From Meghimatium bilineatum (lineage: Eukaryota; Mollusca; Gastropoda; Stylommatophora; Philomycidae), in the NCBI GenBank assembly GCA_034231615.1, contig CM067317.1, forward strand, positions 50,240,282 through 50,304,281: 64,000 nucleotides of DNA. The letters are read 5' to 3'. The position numbers and the translations under genes were made by a program. Below are positions 46,380 to 58,106 of the stretch, one piece after another; the first letter of the stretch is position 1, and each line of letters begins with the position of its first letter. The notes under the pieces were generated by a model. That model worked only from the letters and a program-made list of their open reading frames with translations, was not told where the DNA came from and made no database searches.

Positions 46380-48400
46380 GAGGGACGGCAAAATCCCTCA
46401 CGATATGCGGGACGCAAAGATAGTAACTCTCTACAAGAGTAAGGCTGTCAAAGGTGACTGAAACAACTACAAAGGTATCTCCCTTCTCAGCATCACCGGG
46501 AAGGTTTTTGCACGTATCCTTCTAAAACGACTCGAACTGCTTGCAGAACGTGTCCTGCCAGTCACAGTGTGGTTTCAGAGCCAAAAGATCCACTACCGAC
46601 ATTATCTCTACCCTTCGTCATCTCCAGGAAATATGTCGTAAACAGGGGAAGCCACTCTTTATGACTTTCGTGGATCTAACACCAATCCTCAGAAACAAAA
46701 ATGTAGATTTAAACACCAAAATAACACTATTCAAAATCATTACTAAGCCAACGCTGTGTTACCAATGCCAAACATGGACAACGACAGCACAAGACAAACG
46801 TAAACTTCTGACAGCTGACATGGCATGCTTACGCAGAATCCTAGGAATATCGTTAAGAGACAGAGTGAGGAATGAGGACATTCGACAAAAACCGGCACCA
46901 CCCCCAATCTTAGAATACATCAAGAGACAACAAATCAAATGGTTTGCACACATCAGCAGACTACCATCAGACAGCATACCACAGCAAGATATGCTACACA
47001 GATACAGTGGAGGTAGATCGAGGCAGACCATGAAAACGATGGACCATTGAAATAAAAGTGGCGACAAAGTCTACAATATACTCAGCACACAATAGGGCCG
47101 TCTCCAGAAAACTCTTCTACCCCTGACGCCGAAAGGCAACAAAGGATTTTAGCGAATATATAGATAGTGGATCTAACTAAGACTTTTGACATTGTTAGTA
47201 GACCAGTTCTATATAAGTTTCTAAACTGAACTGGTTGTCCACCGAAACTACTAGACTTGGGTTACTTCCTTTCATGAAGATATTCACGTAAACGTATCGT
47301 TCGATGGCAATACGTCTGATAGCTTTGCAGTAAAGAATTAAGTAAAACAGGGGTGCATTCTAGCCCCAACCCTCATGCAGATGCAGCAGGTGGCGTATTC
47401 ATCCGCACCCGTTACTATGGATCAATCTTCAGCTTAGCGAATCCAAAACGAAGACGAAAACATCAGAAATACTCTTCAGAGAACATCTCTTTCACGACGA
47501 TAATGCAGCATTAGTGGCACACAGTGAGTTCACCTTGTAGTCCCAATTTAACAACATGACAAAGGCATGCAAGCTGTTCTCTATAACAATAAGCATCACT
47601 AAAAACTGTGGCAATGTATCAAGAACCTACAGTACCAACACACATCATCTTAAACAACACCCATATAAAGCAAATCGACAACCTTTGCTACCTAGAGTCC
47701 ACAATTACATCCACCCTTTCCAAAGACAATGAAATAAACGCACGTATATGGAAAGCGGCTACCATTTTTGGCGGAATGTCAAAGCGAGTTTAGAAAAACC
47801 ACAAACTAAAATTGATAACAAACATACAGATCTATTGAACATGCGTGCTGAGCACACTACACTACGGATCTTGAACTACCTACACCAAACATGAGAGGAG
47901 ACTTAACATCTTTCATCTAAGATGTCTCCGCAAGATCTTAAACATTAAATGGCACGACAGTATCACGAACATGGATGTGTTGCGCCGCATTCAGATACCA
48001 TCTGCCATGAAACACTCAATATAAATAGATTGGGTCACGTTCGCAGAATGCCAAACTGCCACATCCCAAAGCAAGTACTACTCGGGGACTGGCTGAAGGA
48101 CATCGAGCCCGCGGTAAATCAGTGCTGAGGTATAAAGATATTTGTAAATCCTGAATGAAAAGCTTCCACATAAATTTCAAAAATAGGGAAAACACCGCAG
48201 AAACTCAGGATGTATGGAGGCAGAACCTGCGTGCGGAGTGAAGCATTGTTCACAAATAATATGTTTAAGGATATGGAAGGGAAAAAAAAGAGAAAGACGC
48301 ACACCAAAAATTATCCGTTGCTGCGATATGATCGCTTGAAAAGTCACCGCTTCTGAGAAAATAATCAACGGATTGTTTTCTTCTTATTGCTAAATGACAC
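46380..48400 (+). pseudogene. Old degenerate LINE (RT to C-terminus), split by a nested LINE F
   Basis: Across frames it reads DAKIVTLYKSKAVKGD, NNYKGISLLSITGKVFARIL, then SQCGFRAKRSTTDIISTLRH and FVDLT, the RT fingers/palm entry of many LINEs. The insert at 46681-47166 breaks it. It resumes with VDLTKTFDIVSRPVLYKFL, VKQGCILAPTL, a decayed DD box (HDDNAALVAHSE), a region ending 'NRLGHVRRM' and, from about 48115, LRYKDICKS and a decayed zinc-finger tail. Many stops and frameshifts mean it has long been inactive. Product boundaries are approximate. Confidence 0.72.
46681..47166 (+). pseudogene. Nested LINE family F insertion with 11-bp TSD
   Basis: gtggatctaac occurs at 46670-46680 and 47167-47177, exactly at the edges, and removing the insert restores the host LINE reading FVDLTKTFD. 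The insert reads NTKITLFKIITKPTLCYQCQ, TWTTTAQDKRKLLTADMACL and KWFAHISRL, with the same 3' 'acccctgacgc' region as the copy at 6003-6446 and a short (ATAG)-like tail. The resulting 169-codon open frame (46541-47047) is a chimera of host LINE and insert, not a gene. Confidence 0.88.
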
Positions 48401-48679
48401 AAATGGCCATACATACATACATCAATGGACTATTTGGAACTTTCGATTACTATCATTGTAAAACCTAAAGCAGGGTTAAAATCTTACACGTCCTTAGTTT
48501 GTATACAACGGAAGACATAAAACATCGATTACAGGCACAGATAGATTTCTAATACATGTTAGATTTTCTTCCCTCACGAAAAGCACCCATCATATGTCAG
48601 CTTACTTGCATATGCATGTATTGTGTATATTTAATATAATATAAGAATCGCAGTATCAATAGGGTCGCATACACGACTT

Positions 48680-48797
48680 TGATAAGCGGAAGGCGAAACT
48701 TGGAACATGGTAATGTAATAAAGTTTTGCTAGTCACTGGAAACGCACACAAAAGGACGTTTCTAGAAAAAGGCCTTTATTAAGAATATATATATAAA

Positions 48798-48829
<32 letters not shown>

Positions 48830-48845
48830 TAAAATATATATAATA

Positions 48846-48886
<41 letters not shown>

Positions 48887-48970
48887 TAATATTTAAAAAA
48901 TATATATATAAACAAAAATACCACGAGTAAGAACGACACTATTAATGTTCACATGGCATAACTAAATATA
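48680..48970. repeat. Dispersed repeat E copy split by (AT)n
   Basis: 'ggaaggcgaaacttggaaca', 'aaagttttgct' and 'actggaaac' match 175-230. After an (AT)n/(TA)n block at 48786-48910, 'ccacgagtaagaacgacact' matches 385-405. Confidence 0.6.
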
Positions 48971-49092
48971 GACATAACCAAGAAGAATTAAATTTATATT
49001 TGAGACGGTCAAAGACGAAACAACACAAAATAAAAAAAAAGAAAAGACAAAGCACACCCACTGTCATTACAGAGAACCACGCTCTGTCTTCC

Positions 49093-49135
49093 CATATATA
49101 TATATATCATTGATATATATATATATATATATCAT

Positions 49136-49215
<80 letters not shown>
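49093..49215. repeat. (AT)n tract
   Basis: Perfect AT dinucleotides run from about 49138 to 49214, preceded by two shorter runs split by 'cattg'. Confidence 0.95.
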
Positions 49216-49219
<4 letters not shown>

Positions 49220-49559
49220 TTTGAGCTTGTTTGAACCCTGCGGATCAATGTCCGTCAGTCATTTGGGGGATATCATGCTGTTCCGTCATTCTTTGTTTTC
49301 CTAGATGTTGTCAAGCCAAGCTTTCTTTTACCGCCGCCTTAATCGTCACTGTTCCGTGCAAAATAGTTGTGTAAATTAAGTCGTGTTTTGTCATGTTCAA
49401 ATCAATCAAGTTTACGCTGTTCCATCATTTCCAAAAGCGGTTATTGATAACCTGTATGTTTGTTTATTGCCTACTGAACGCATATATCTTCTACATAAAT
49501 GATTTTTAACATCCATCTGTAGTACTTATATATTTTTTTTAAATAATGAATCCGTCCTC

Positions 49560-50060
49560 TCTGTGTCTGCATTTAGTGTCCAGATCTTCAATCCATACAA
49601 AAGTGTACTTAGCACTAGCGATCTGTATAGATTATTACTGCAACATTGATCTTATTTTGCGAATCATATTCAGCCTTGCCATGGCAACCATCTTCATCTC
49701 TAATTTTATCTTGATATCATTTACCAATTGTCTTCATCGAATATTTGGGACATAATATATTTGAAAGTTGCATCTTCTTCCAGTGGCCGTTTGGCCGGAT
49801 ATTCGTGGGATTTTGTTTGATATCATCAGTCACAAATATCTTGTTTTTAACAACGTCAATCCCCTTGCCGCCATATTCCCAACTAACTTCTTCCAACTTT
49901 GATGTGGGTTCTTGAAGTTGAGAATCGGAACTATTCAAGAGATCAATATCATCAGCATAACGCAAGTTACAAAATGGCCTACTGCCAATAGTTATTGATA
50001 TTTCGTGGTCTTGTGGTGCTTCCTGCATTGTATATACCAGATATATGTTCAAAAGTACAC
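49560..50060 (-). pseudogene. RTE-like RT fragment
   Basis: The minus strand reads ISITIGSRPFCNLRYADDID, with the catalytic YADD box, then LTSKLEEV-like EPTSKLEEVSWEYGGKG, KNKIFVTDD and PTNIRPNGHWKK. From about 49720 down to 49560 a further degraded segment continues. It matches the order of the element at 4126-5108 and is truncated and frameshifted. Confidence 0.75.
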
Positions 50061-50924
50061 ACTCGTATATCCCTCTTGAAAAATGTGCCCATGTTATTTT
50101 TAATTGTCACTATTCAATGTCATTGCCAGTGAATATAACACTGTTTGCATCTCTATATATCGTTTCAATTACTTCTATGATATTTGTGCCAAAGTTGTAT
50201 TGTCTTAGTATCTGCCTTTACAAGTAAATTTAAGTAGGAAGCCAGAGGACAATTTCGTTACTGACATATTGTATTGTCTATATATGTTATCCATGTTTAC
50301 AAGAAGACCTATCGGCCCTTGTATAACTAATACGGATATTATATGTTTGTTGTTACTGAGGATATTTCAATACCTGTTTGTTGTTGTAATAGTCCTTGTC
50401 TCGATTGGTCCGTTCTGGTGACTTTGAGTGCACGGTTTGAATGGCTTGACAAAATCGCATCTTTTTTTGGAGATGCGGTTAGTCAAGTATGGAAAAACGC
50501 GTGTGCAATAGTTGCTAGGCGATTTGGTGCCGTTGAACGGAGTGGTTCAATTCCCGTTAGTCTCAAGAATTCTTAGCATCTGCCATAGACTTTGATATAT
50601 ATATCAGTGACATATTATTTCAGTATGTTGTCTTCGTCGTGTATAATCTAAACGCCTCTCTGTTCCAGGCAAGCAGACATGCATTGGCCAGAGACATGTG
50701 TATACATCCCTCAATGTCGCTGGTCTATCGTCTTCTTGGCCTTTGTCTTATTCTCTTGATGACTCATTAAAATGCCTTTGCAAAGTCAATGAAATTAGAA
50801 TAGAAATCACGTTAATGTAAATGTGTTTCTATCAATCTATTAATCCTTATTGACTCCATCAAGGACATCTGTGACTTACGATAATTTAAGTAGAGTGTGT
50901 AGTTTTGAATCATATGACACGCTC

Positions 50925-51890
50925 TTCATAAGTTATATAGATGACATGCCCAAAATAGTATGTACATAGGGCTCTCCATGCAGACGATCTTGCAGAAAGC
51001 AATAAAACAAAGTTGAAGAGTGGGCAAAAATCTTGGACGTTCAAATAAAAACGTCACCACAACTCTGCACACTTTCCACAAAACCTGAAGATTATACTCA
51101 TACACTAGACAATATCATACTACCAAAAGTAAACAACCCAGTCTACCTGGTACTAAAATTTGACAAGAGACTTACATGGGGGTCACACATTGAAGAGACA
51201 GGGAAAAGGCCACAAATATTGAAAAAACTATCTGGGACAGATTGGGGAGTTGACATAAAAAAACATAAAGCAAACTTATGTTTTATGTAAGATATATTCG
51301 TCCATCTCTTGAATATGGAATGAGCACTTATGCAACAGCAGCAAATACCAATCTCCAAAAGCTGGAAAAAAGTCAAGTCTCCAAATTATTACAGGAGGAC
51401 TAAGAAGCCCACCTATAACAGCAATGGAAACAACAGCAGAAGGGATAAGAAAATCACAATAATGACTGAACAATTTAGACATCTGAAACATCACCCTATG
51501 CATGAGAAAACAAATGAACTAACAAAAAACAATTGAAAAAAACCATACTTCAATCACCTATAAAAAAAATGTATGAAAGCTAATGAAGAAGTAACCAGCA
51601 ACAATCCAGATGAATGGGAACAGCTAGAAGCCTATTACACCATCGCAATCTATATATATATCTATATATGGGATTTTAAGTTTTGTGTGTGTGTGTATGT
51701 ATATATATACACATACACACACAAAACTTAAAATCCCAGGCAAAAAAAACAACTATTGCTCTCAAGGCAAAAACACTTGATCACCTCAACATCCAATACC
51801 CCATCTCACAGTGAGTTCATATCTTCACAGATGGATCATCAGAAGATTGAATAAAGAATGGAGGAGCTTTCTCATACCAAACCAAACTTC
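50925..51890 (+). pseudogene. Jockey-like LINE ORF2 remnant (RT end to start of RNase H)
   Basis: It reads ISYIDDMPKIV, a decayed 'HADDLA'-type region, KVEEWAKILDVQIKTSPQL, NNPVYLVLKFDKRLTWGSHI, ILKKLSGTDWGV, a frameshift to RPSLEYGM, then 'IMTEQFRHLKHHPMH', and finally IFTDGSSED (51829-51855), the start of an RNase H domain. A 70-bp palindrome is inserted at 51669-51738. It is dead. Confidence 0.72.
51669..51738. repeat. 70-bp near-perfect palindrome (hairpin)
   Basis: The left arm 'tgggattttaagttttgtgt' and its inverse complement at the right end pair perfectly over 24 bp. They continue imperfectly through (GT)n/(CA)n to an (AT)n centre. It sits within LINE sequence and is preceded by 'tatatatctatata'. 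Confidence 0.9.
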
Positions 51891-52164
51891 TCAAAACTAG
51901 TAGAACTCTCAATTACATTTGATTTAAGTCAGTTCCAGTCTCCCTTGAAATTTATTATCTCCCTTTAATTGTGCTCATGGCTCCTGAATAATAACAACAT
52001 TTTCTTATGTGTGAAAGTGGCCACACCATCTGTCACTGCCATTTCTGATTAATAAACACACAGTTTAAAACTAAAAGATCAGAAAAGTTCAGGTGTGGCA
52101 TCCGTATTTAACGCTGAAGTCTGATGTATCATGTCAATGGCACAAATAAAATGATAATGACAGA

Positions 52165-52345
52165 ACATCTTCATTCTCTGAACTATATCCTACTAAAAAT
52201 CTCATAGGACCCTTGTTCTGCTACAAGAGAAATTCTGCTGGAATGTGTGAACGAAAAAACAACATCCTTATGTTATGTGTCACCTGGGTCCATAAGGAGG
52301 ACAAACATTAGTAATACTGTGATCTGCCAGACATGTCATAGGACG
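52165..52345 (+). mobile_element. SINE B2 copy, degraded
   Basis: 'cattctctgaactatatcct', 'actaaaaatct', 'aggacccttgttctgctaca' and 'gagaaattctgctggaatgt' match 60850-60940. After it, 'gccagacatgtcataggacg' recalls the B1 5' region. Confidence 0.6.
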
Positions 52346-52438
52346 TTCTCAATATTTTTTCACCTGTGGCCCCCTTCAAGACAAATTTTCTTAAGTTGTC
52401 CTTGGGAGAACTAAACAATATTCTTAATCTTTAATGGT

Positions 52439-52640
52439 GTGGTGATTGTATAAACACACAAAAATGTATAATCATGTGGTGATTGTATAAACACACAAAA
52501 ATGTATAATCATGTGGTGATTGTATAAACACACAAAAATGTATAATCATGTGGTGATTGTATAAACACACAAAAATGTATAATCATGTGGTGATTGTATA
52601 AACACACAAAAATGTATAATCATGTGGTGATTGTATAAAC
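52439..52640. repeat. 37-bp minisatellite beside the exon 1 donor
   Basis: 'gtggtgattgtataaacaca' plus 'caaaaatgtataatcat' repeats about 5.4 times and ends at 52640, 24 bases from the GT of the intron 1 donor (52664). Units are nearly identical. Confidence 0.95.
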
Positions 52641-52664
52641 ACAATATTATTAACATCAACTTAC

Positions 52665-55600
52665 CAGAAACACTGATTTGGAATGTTCCTGTGCGAGGTA
52701 CATCCGAATTCAATCGTGGATCAAGAGTAACCTCGCCTGATGTCTCATTCAGATGAAGCAACTCTGCTTTGTTGCCAGAAAGAATTTTATAAACCAGACG
52801 GTCACGATCAGAAACATCAGGATCAAATGCTGGAATTCTACCAATTGGGCCACTGGGGAATGTTTCCCCAAAATTGTTGAAAATTATAGAGAAATCCTCA
52901 AGGACGGGGATGTTGTCATTGATATCTCGTACCTTGATGATAACTTTAGCAGTAGAAATGAGGGTTTCCGAAGCAGCTCTTAGAGTAATCTCATACTCAT
53001 GCCTTCCATCTTCATAGTCTAAGTTTACCAGAGTAGTGATAATGGCAGGATCATCACGTCGGCCAGACAGCTGGAATTTGTCAGAGTCTCCTCCGCTGGC
53101 TATTGTATAAACAATTAGAGCATTAGTACCAACATCAGGATCAACTGCACTGATCACTGCAACAGTTGATCCAATAGGGCTGTTTTCATCAATCATGACC
53201 ACAATCTCCTTACTATCAAAAATTGGACTGTTGTCATTCACATCTAAAACATCAATATGGACAACTACAAATGATGACTGTGGATTTACACGATCTGAGT
53301 CAACAGCCACCACCACCAAATCATATGATGCCTGCTCCTCTCTATCCAGTGTTTTATTAAGGCGTATCCATCCCTGCTTATCTATGCTAAATGCACCATT
53401 GCCATCATTCCCACCTTCAAATGTATACCTGACTTGCCCATTTAGACCTATATCCGCATCCACTGCTGAAACATTTAATATCCTGAATCCAACAGGTGCA
53501 TCCTCTAGTACAGATCCAGTATACTTATATTTACTAAACTCTGGTTTATTGTCATTGACATCTTTTACTGTCACAGAAATGTCAGCAACATCTTTCAGAG
53601 CAGGTTTACCATTATCAGTTGCTGTGACTGTCAACGCATACAGTGACACAGTCTCCCTGTCCAGTTTTTGTCTAGTAACAATAACTCCTGTATTGGTATC
53701 TATAGAAAAAACTGACATCGGAGATAATGAATATGTAATCCTAGCATTTTCTCCAACATCATCATCTAGTGCCAACACCTGAAACACTGACGTACCAATC
53801 ACAACATCTTCACTGACATCAAAAAAATACTGATGATCTCCTTGAAATTTTGGAGCAAATCGGTTAGTGTCCAAAACAAAAATGGTTACATCCACAGAGT
53901 CACTCTGGCCATCAACATCTTGAGCTGACACTGTTAAAACATATTTATTTTGTTCCCTAGCATCCAGTTTCCTATTGACTGTAATTACCCCCATACCTTG
54001 CATAGCTCTTATTTGAAAAGCATCTCTGTCATTACCGCTATCTATTTTGTATGTAACCCTGGCATTATTTCCCTCATCTTTATCTGTGGCCAAAAGTGAA
54101 CATACCTGATCACCTTTAGCTGCCTCTTCTGATATAGAAGCATTATAAGATCTCTGTTGAAAGACTGGGGGATTGTCATTGATGTCTCGAACTGTAATAC
54201 CAACACTGACACTGGTATTGAAAGGTAAGTCACCATTATCTTGAGCTTTCACCTGGAAATTATAACTGGACTGGGCTTCACGGTCTATTTTTGATTTGGT
54301 TTTGATTAAGCCAGTTTGAGGGTCTATTTCAAAAGGAAATAAATTTGGAGGATTTATAATTGAATATGTGATTAAGCCATTCTTGCCGCTGTCTTTATCC
54401 TCGGCCTGTACTTGTAGAACACTGGTTCCAATAGCAATATTTTCATCAATTGTTCTCTGATAGGATGAATCAAAGAAAGCAGGTGAGTTATCATTGACAT
54501 CAATAACCTTGATTGTAACAGTCGTCGAGTTTCGTCTTGAAGGAGTTCCCTTATCTTCTGCTAAAACATTGAGTTTGTATTCTTGTATATTTTCATAGTT
54601 AAGTGGTCCTATTAAAAAGAGTTGACCAGTGAATTGATTGATAGAAAATGTTGCCTGGTCTGAACCACTTAGCCTATAGGAAATCAAGGCATTATCATCA
54701 AGGTCAGCATCTGTGGCTGTAATATTTAGAATTTCCTTTGTAAAGCTTGGTGGCTGGTCTTCCCTTAAATTGACAATATTGTTAGTTGTGGTGAAGACTG
54801 GATTGTTGTCATTTTCATCTCCAACGCTGACAGACAGAGATAATGTGGAGGATCTTCTCTCGCTCAGAGTACCCTGGTCTACAGCTTGGATTAATAACTT
54901 GTAAGTTGATACTTTTTCTCTGTCAAGCGGGCGACGAGTAGAAATACTGCCTGTTTGAGGGTCAATAATAAATGCATCATTCGGGGGTCCTGGATTGATA
55001 ATACTGTACCGGATAACAGCATTATCACCACTGTCACCATCCACAGCAGTCGCAACGTACTCCTCCTGACCGGGTGCTCGATTCTCAAATATAACAATTC
55101 TTTCACTGCTAGGTTGAAATGTAGGGTCATGATCGTTTACATCATCCACAATGATTGTGAGGTATGTCAGAGCAGTCTTCCTGTCTGAAACTGGAAGGGC
55201 ATTGTCGGTGGCATATATAATAAAAGAATGCTTTGATATTGTTTCACGGTCAAGAATCTGTTTGGTTTTAATTACTCCACTGGACGTGTCAATAGCAAAC
55301 ATATCCTGGCTTTTCAAGTTCTCATTTGCATCCATCCTATATGTAAGAACACCTGCCTCTCCAGGATCTGGGTCAGTCGCTGTAATTGTGACAACAGATG
55401 TACCTGGTTCCTGCTCCTCTTTGATATTGGCAGTATATTGAGAACTTGCAAATGTTGGAGCTCTATTTGAATTCTGTCTCTTCTGTCTATTCAAGGTATT
55501 CTCTGAACTACTAATAGCCTCTACATCTTTATAGAAAGTGATAAAGTATGGAACGAGTTGGGTATGGGAATGATGGCAGACAAGTAAAAGCTGCAGTTCC

Positions 55601-56304
55601 AGTACAATTTGATTATCTACACAGATGCTGCTATTGAAGGACAGATCCAATGATGTGGGATGTATACTGACACTGGAGGTACTAGGCATGACAGTGATAT
55701 TACAGGAATGAAAATCAGATGGGATGAAGTCATAGACTGAGAAAACTGGTATGGCTGGTGTGAAACAATTATCTGATGAAAGCAACTCTATAAACACTGT
55801 ATGTTTATTATGGGAACCCTTACGTAACCTCTTCCAATGCCATGTCTTGTGCAAGAATTTACATTTTCGTTGATGAATGAAAACAGAATATGGAATGATG
55901 CAAGTAACTTTTCCAATGAGTGTGTGAGAATAAAATCTTTCTTTGGTTGAAGTTATTTGAAACTCTATAGGATTTGCCTTTATATTAATGCAATCAAGTC
56001 TTTTTGTTGGTCCTATTGCTCCACTGTGCTGTGAATGTAAAACAAAATGACCTGAGTGTTTGCCGGACTCTACGCCAAGGGTATATCGCCATTCAGGCCC
56101 TAGCAACGAAGAATTGATAATTGTTTCGTCAAGGTGCGTACCTGTCAGGTGAATTTCAAATCCAACCGTAGTTAAAGCGTGTACCACTAGCAAAATTAAC
56201 AACACCGTTGTAAATCTGAGCGTTGCTTGACTAATTCTCTTTCTTTTGCCGCCGGATTCGCGGTTCACTTTGGCAAAACAAACGGTTGAAAGCTCTAAAA
56301 CCAT
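52665..56304 (-). CDS. Celsr: Celsr/Flamingo-like exon 1: signal region, furin-type site and nine cadherin repeats
   Basis: The start is the ATG at 56304; an in-frame TAA at 56316-56314 bars any earlier start. The exon gives 1213 codons plus one base and ends at CTG|GTAAGTTG. A basic stretch GKRKR (19-23) precedes a hydrophobic run at 31-47, fitting a signal sequence with a long N-region. A cysteine-bearing pre-cadherin region follows, then RQKR (273-276), a furin-type site. Cadherin repeats lie at about 281-395, 396-502, 503-608, 609-713, 714-818, 819-921, 922-1027, 1028-1133 and 1134-1213. Most carry LDRE and end in DxNDNxP-type calcium motifs. Repeat 5 ends in LDTNRFAP and repeat 9 is degenerate (FNNFGETFPSGPIGRIPAFD), both as in CELSR. 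In this family the protein is an adhesion GPCR that binds itself between cells and works with Frizzled and Van Gogh in planar cell polarity. A protocadherin is unlikely, because exons 2 and 3 add CELSR-specific sequence. Confidence 0.96.
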
Positions 56305-57463
56305 TGTAATAGTTTATCTAAAAAGTTAACATAACAATATATAAATAAAATCGACTCCTTTCGTCATATGCTGTAAATCCGTGAACGAAAAACTTGTACT
56401 TGCTCAACACACAACGCTGATTCAAACAACAAGCAAGCACTCGTCTGGTTTCACTTCTGCTGGACCGTGACCTGTCACTAAGTTCATGTTGTTAGATTAT
56501 CCGCTAAGGAAACTAACACATTTTTCACTTTTAGAATTACACACAAAGGTACTCAACTTCACAATACATATATATTTCCACATATTTGAATTACTTTCCA
56601 CACAACTTTTCACTCCGTCAGTGTGTTTATCCAAGCTATGAAAACAGCCCGCTCTGTCTTATCTAATCAAATTGTCCTCCCCTCCCCCTAGTCGCGACGA
56701 CACCGAAAATGGCTGGCAGAGTGTGCGACCAGTCTTTCGTCTGCAATACGATCCTGTGGGTTCATAAGTTTCATCGTTTAAAAGTGACGCTATTTGACTT
56801 TTTTTCCTTGACTTTCATTAGCCACTGAATATATTTTGTGTCATCATCCAATGAATTCGTTGGAAAAATCACTAACGTCACTTTAAAAAAAAATTGATGA
56901 ATCTACAGGGCTGTATAACTCGCAAAAGACTCGGTTTGCGACATAAAGCGTGTCTGGCTCTTCTTTTTTTCCCCCTCCCTTAAAAGCAGTGACCTCCATT
57001 TAAATCCTTCTATCGATACTAACAAATATTGATTTTAATTACGTAGCATAACAGGCAGAAAATATTTTTAACATCTATTTTATATTAATTAACGCATGTG
57101 CATTAGATGAATACGCACGGATATAAATATAATATATTGTTTCGAAACATGCGAGGGAGGTAAATATAACGGCTTCACTGAGTGTCACGTGATTACACAA
57201 AAGGTGTTCGATACCACGTTTCGGCCAGGTAGATTTGGATTTTCCAAAATCAATGATCACATAGGTGAGAGAGGAATTCTCTAACAGTTCTCTATTGTCA
57301 AGTCTGGAAACGGCAACACATAATGCATGTGCTGGAATCTTTGGAAACCTTGGTATGATTCATCACTTGAATGTCGGGTTTTTAAACGACAAAACTCACG
57401 TCCGTTTACAGAGCCCGAAAGGGGAGCAAAACACTGTGACTTGTCCTGATTCTCGTCAGACGT
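56305..57463 (-). promoter_or_regulatory. 5' flank and probable 5' UTR/promoter region of the Celsr-like gene
   Basis: The interval directly upstream of the start codon lacks repeats down to about 57463, unlike the rest of the window. It contains a C-rich patch with a few CpGs ('tagtcgcgacgac') at about 56680-56705. No TATA box or initiator can be assigned with confidence, and untranslated first exons further upstream cannot be excluded. Confidence 0.4.
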
Positions 57464-58106
57464 GACTAAGGTGGATTAGATGTAGACATAGCTGTTTGAC
57501 TAAAGTGGATTAGATGTAGACATGGCTGTTTGACTAAAGTGGATTAGATGTTGACATGGCTGTTTGACTAAAGTGGATTAGATGTAGACATGGCTGTTTG
57601 ACTAAAGTGGATTAGATGTAGACATAGCTGTTTGACTAAAATGGATTAGATGTAGACATGGCTGTTTGACTAAAGTGGATTAGATGTAGACATGGCTGTT
57701 TGACTAAAGTGGATTAGATGTAGACATGGTTGTTTGACTAAAGTGGATTAGATGTAGACATAGCTGTTTGACTAAAGTGGATTAGATGTAGACATGGTTG
57801 TTTGACTAAAGTGGATTAGATGTAGACATGGTTGTTTGACTAAAGTGGATTAGATGTAGACATAGTTGTTTGACTAAAGTGGATTAGATGTAGACATGGC
57901 TGTTTGACTAAAGTGGATTAGATGTAAACATATCTGTTTGACTAAAGTGGATTAGATGTAGACATGGCTGTTTGACTAAAGTGGATTAGATGTAGACATA
58001 GCTGTTTGACTAAAGTGGATTAGATGTAGACATAGCTGTTTGACTAAAGTGGATTAGATGTAGACATGGTTGTTTGACTAAAGTGGATTAGGTGTAGACA
58101 GGGCCG
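57464..58106. repeat. 34-bp minisatellite, 18 full copies
   Basis: 'gactaaagtggattagatgt' plus 'agacatggctgttt' repeats from 57464 to 58075 (612 bp, exactly 18 units), then a partial unit ends at 'gtgtagacagg'. Variants are at 'atggct', 'atagct' and 'atggtt'. Confidence 0.95.

Noticed and set aside
46541-47050. A 169-codon open frame resembling a reverse transcriptase gene
   Set aside because: It is a chimera across the left edge of a nested LINE insertion, whose TSD proves the joint.
52753-55441. Plus-strand frames of 60-195 codons opposite exon 1
   Set aside because: They are antisense shadows of the cadherin repeats, with no motifs of their own.
52546-56304. A single-exon protocadherin of 1252 residues
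   Set aside because: There is no transmembrane segment after the cadherin repeats. The last 39 residues are intron and minisatellite, and exons 2 and 3 give a CELSR continuation in phase.
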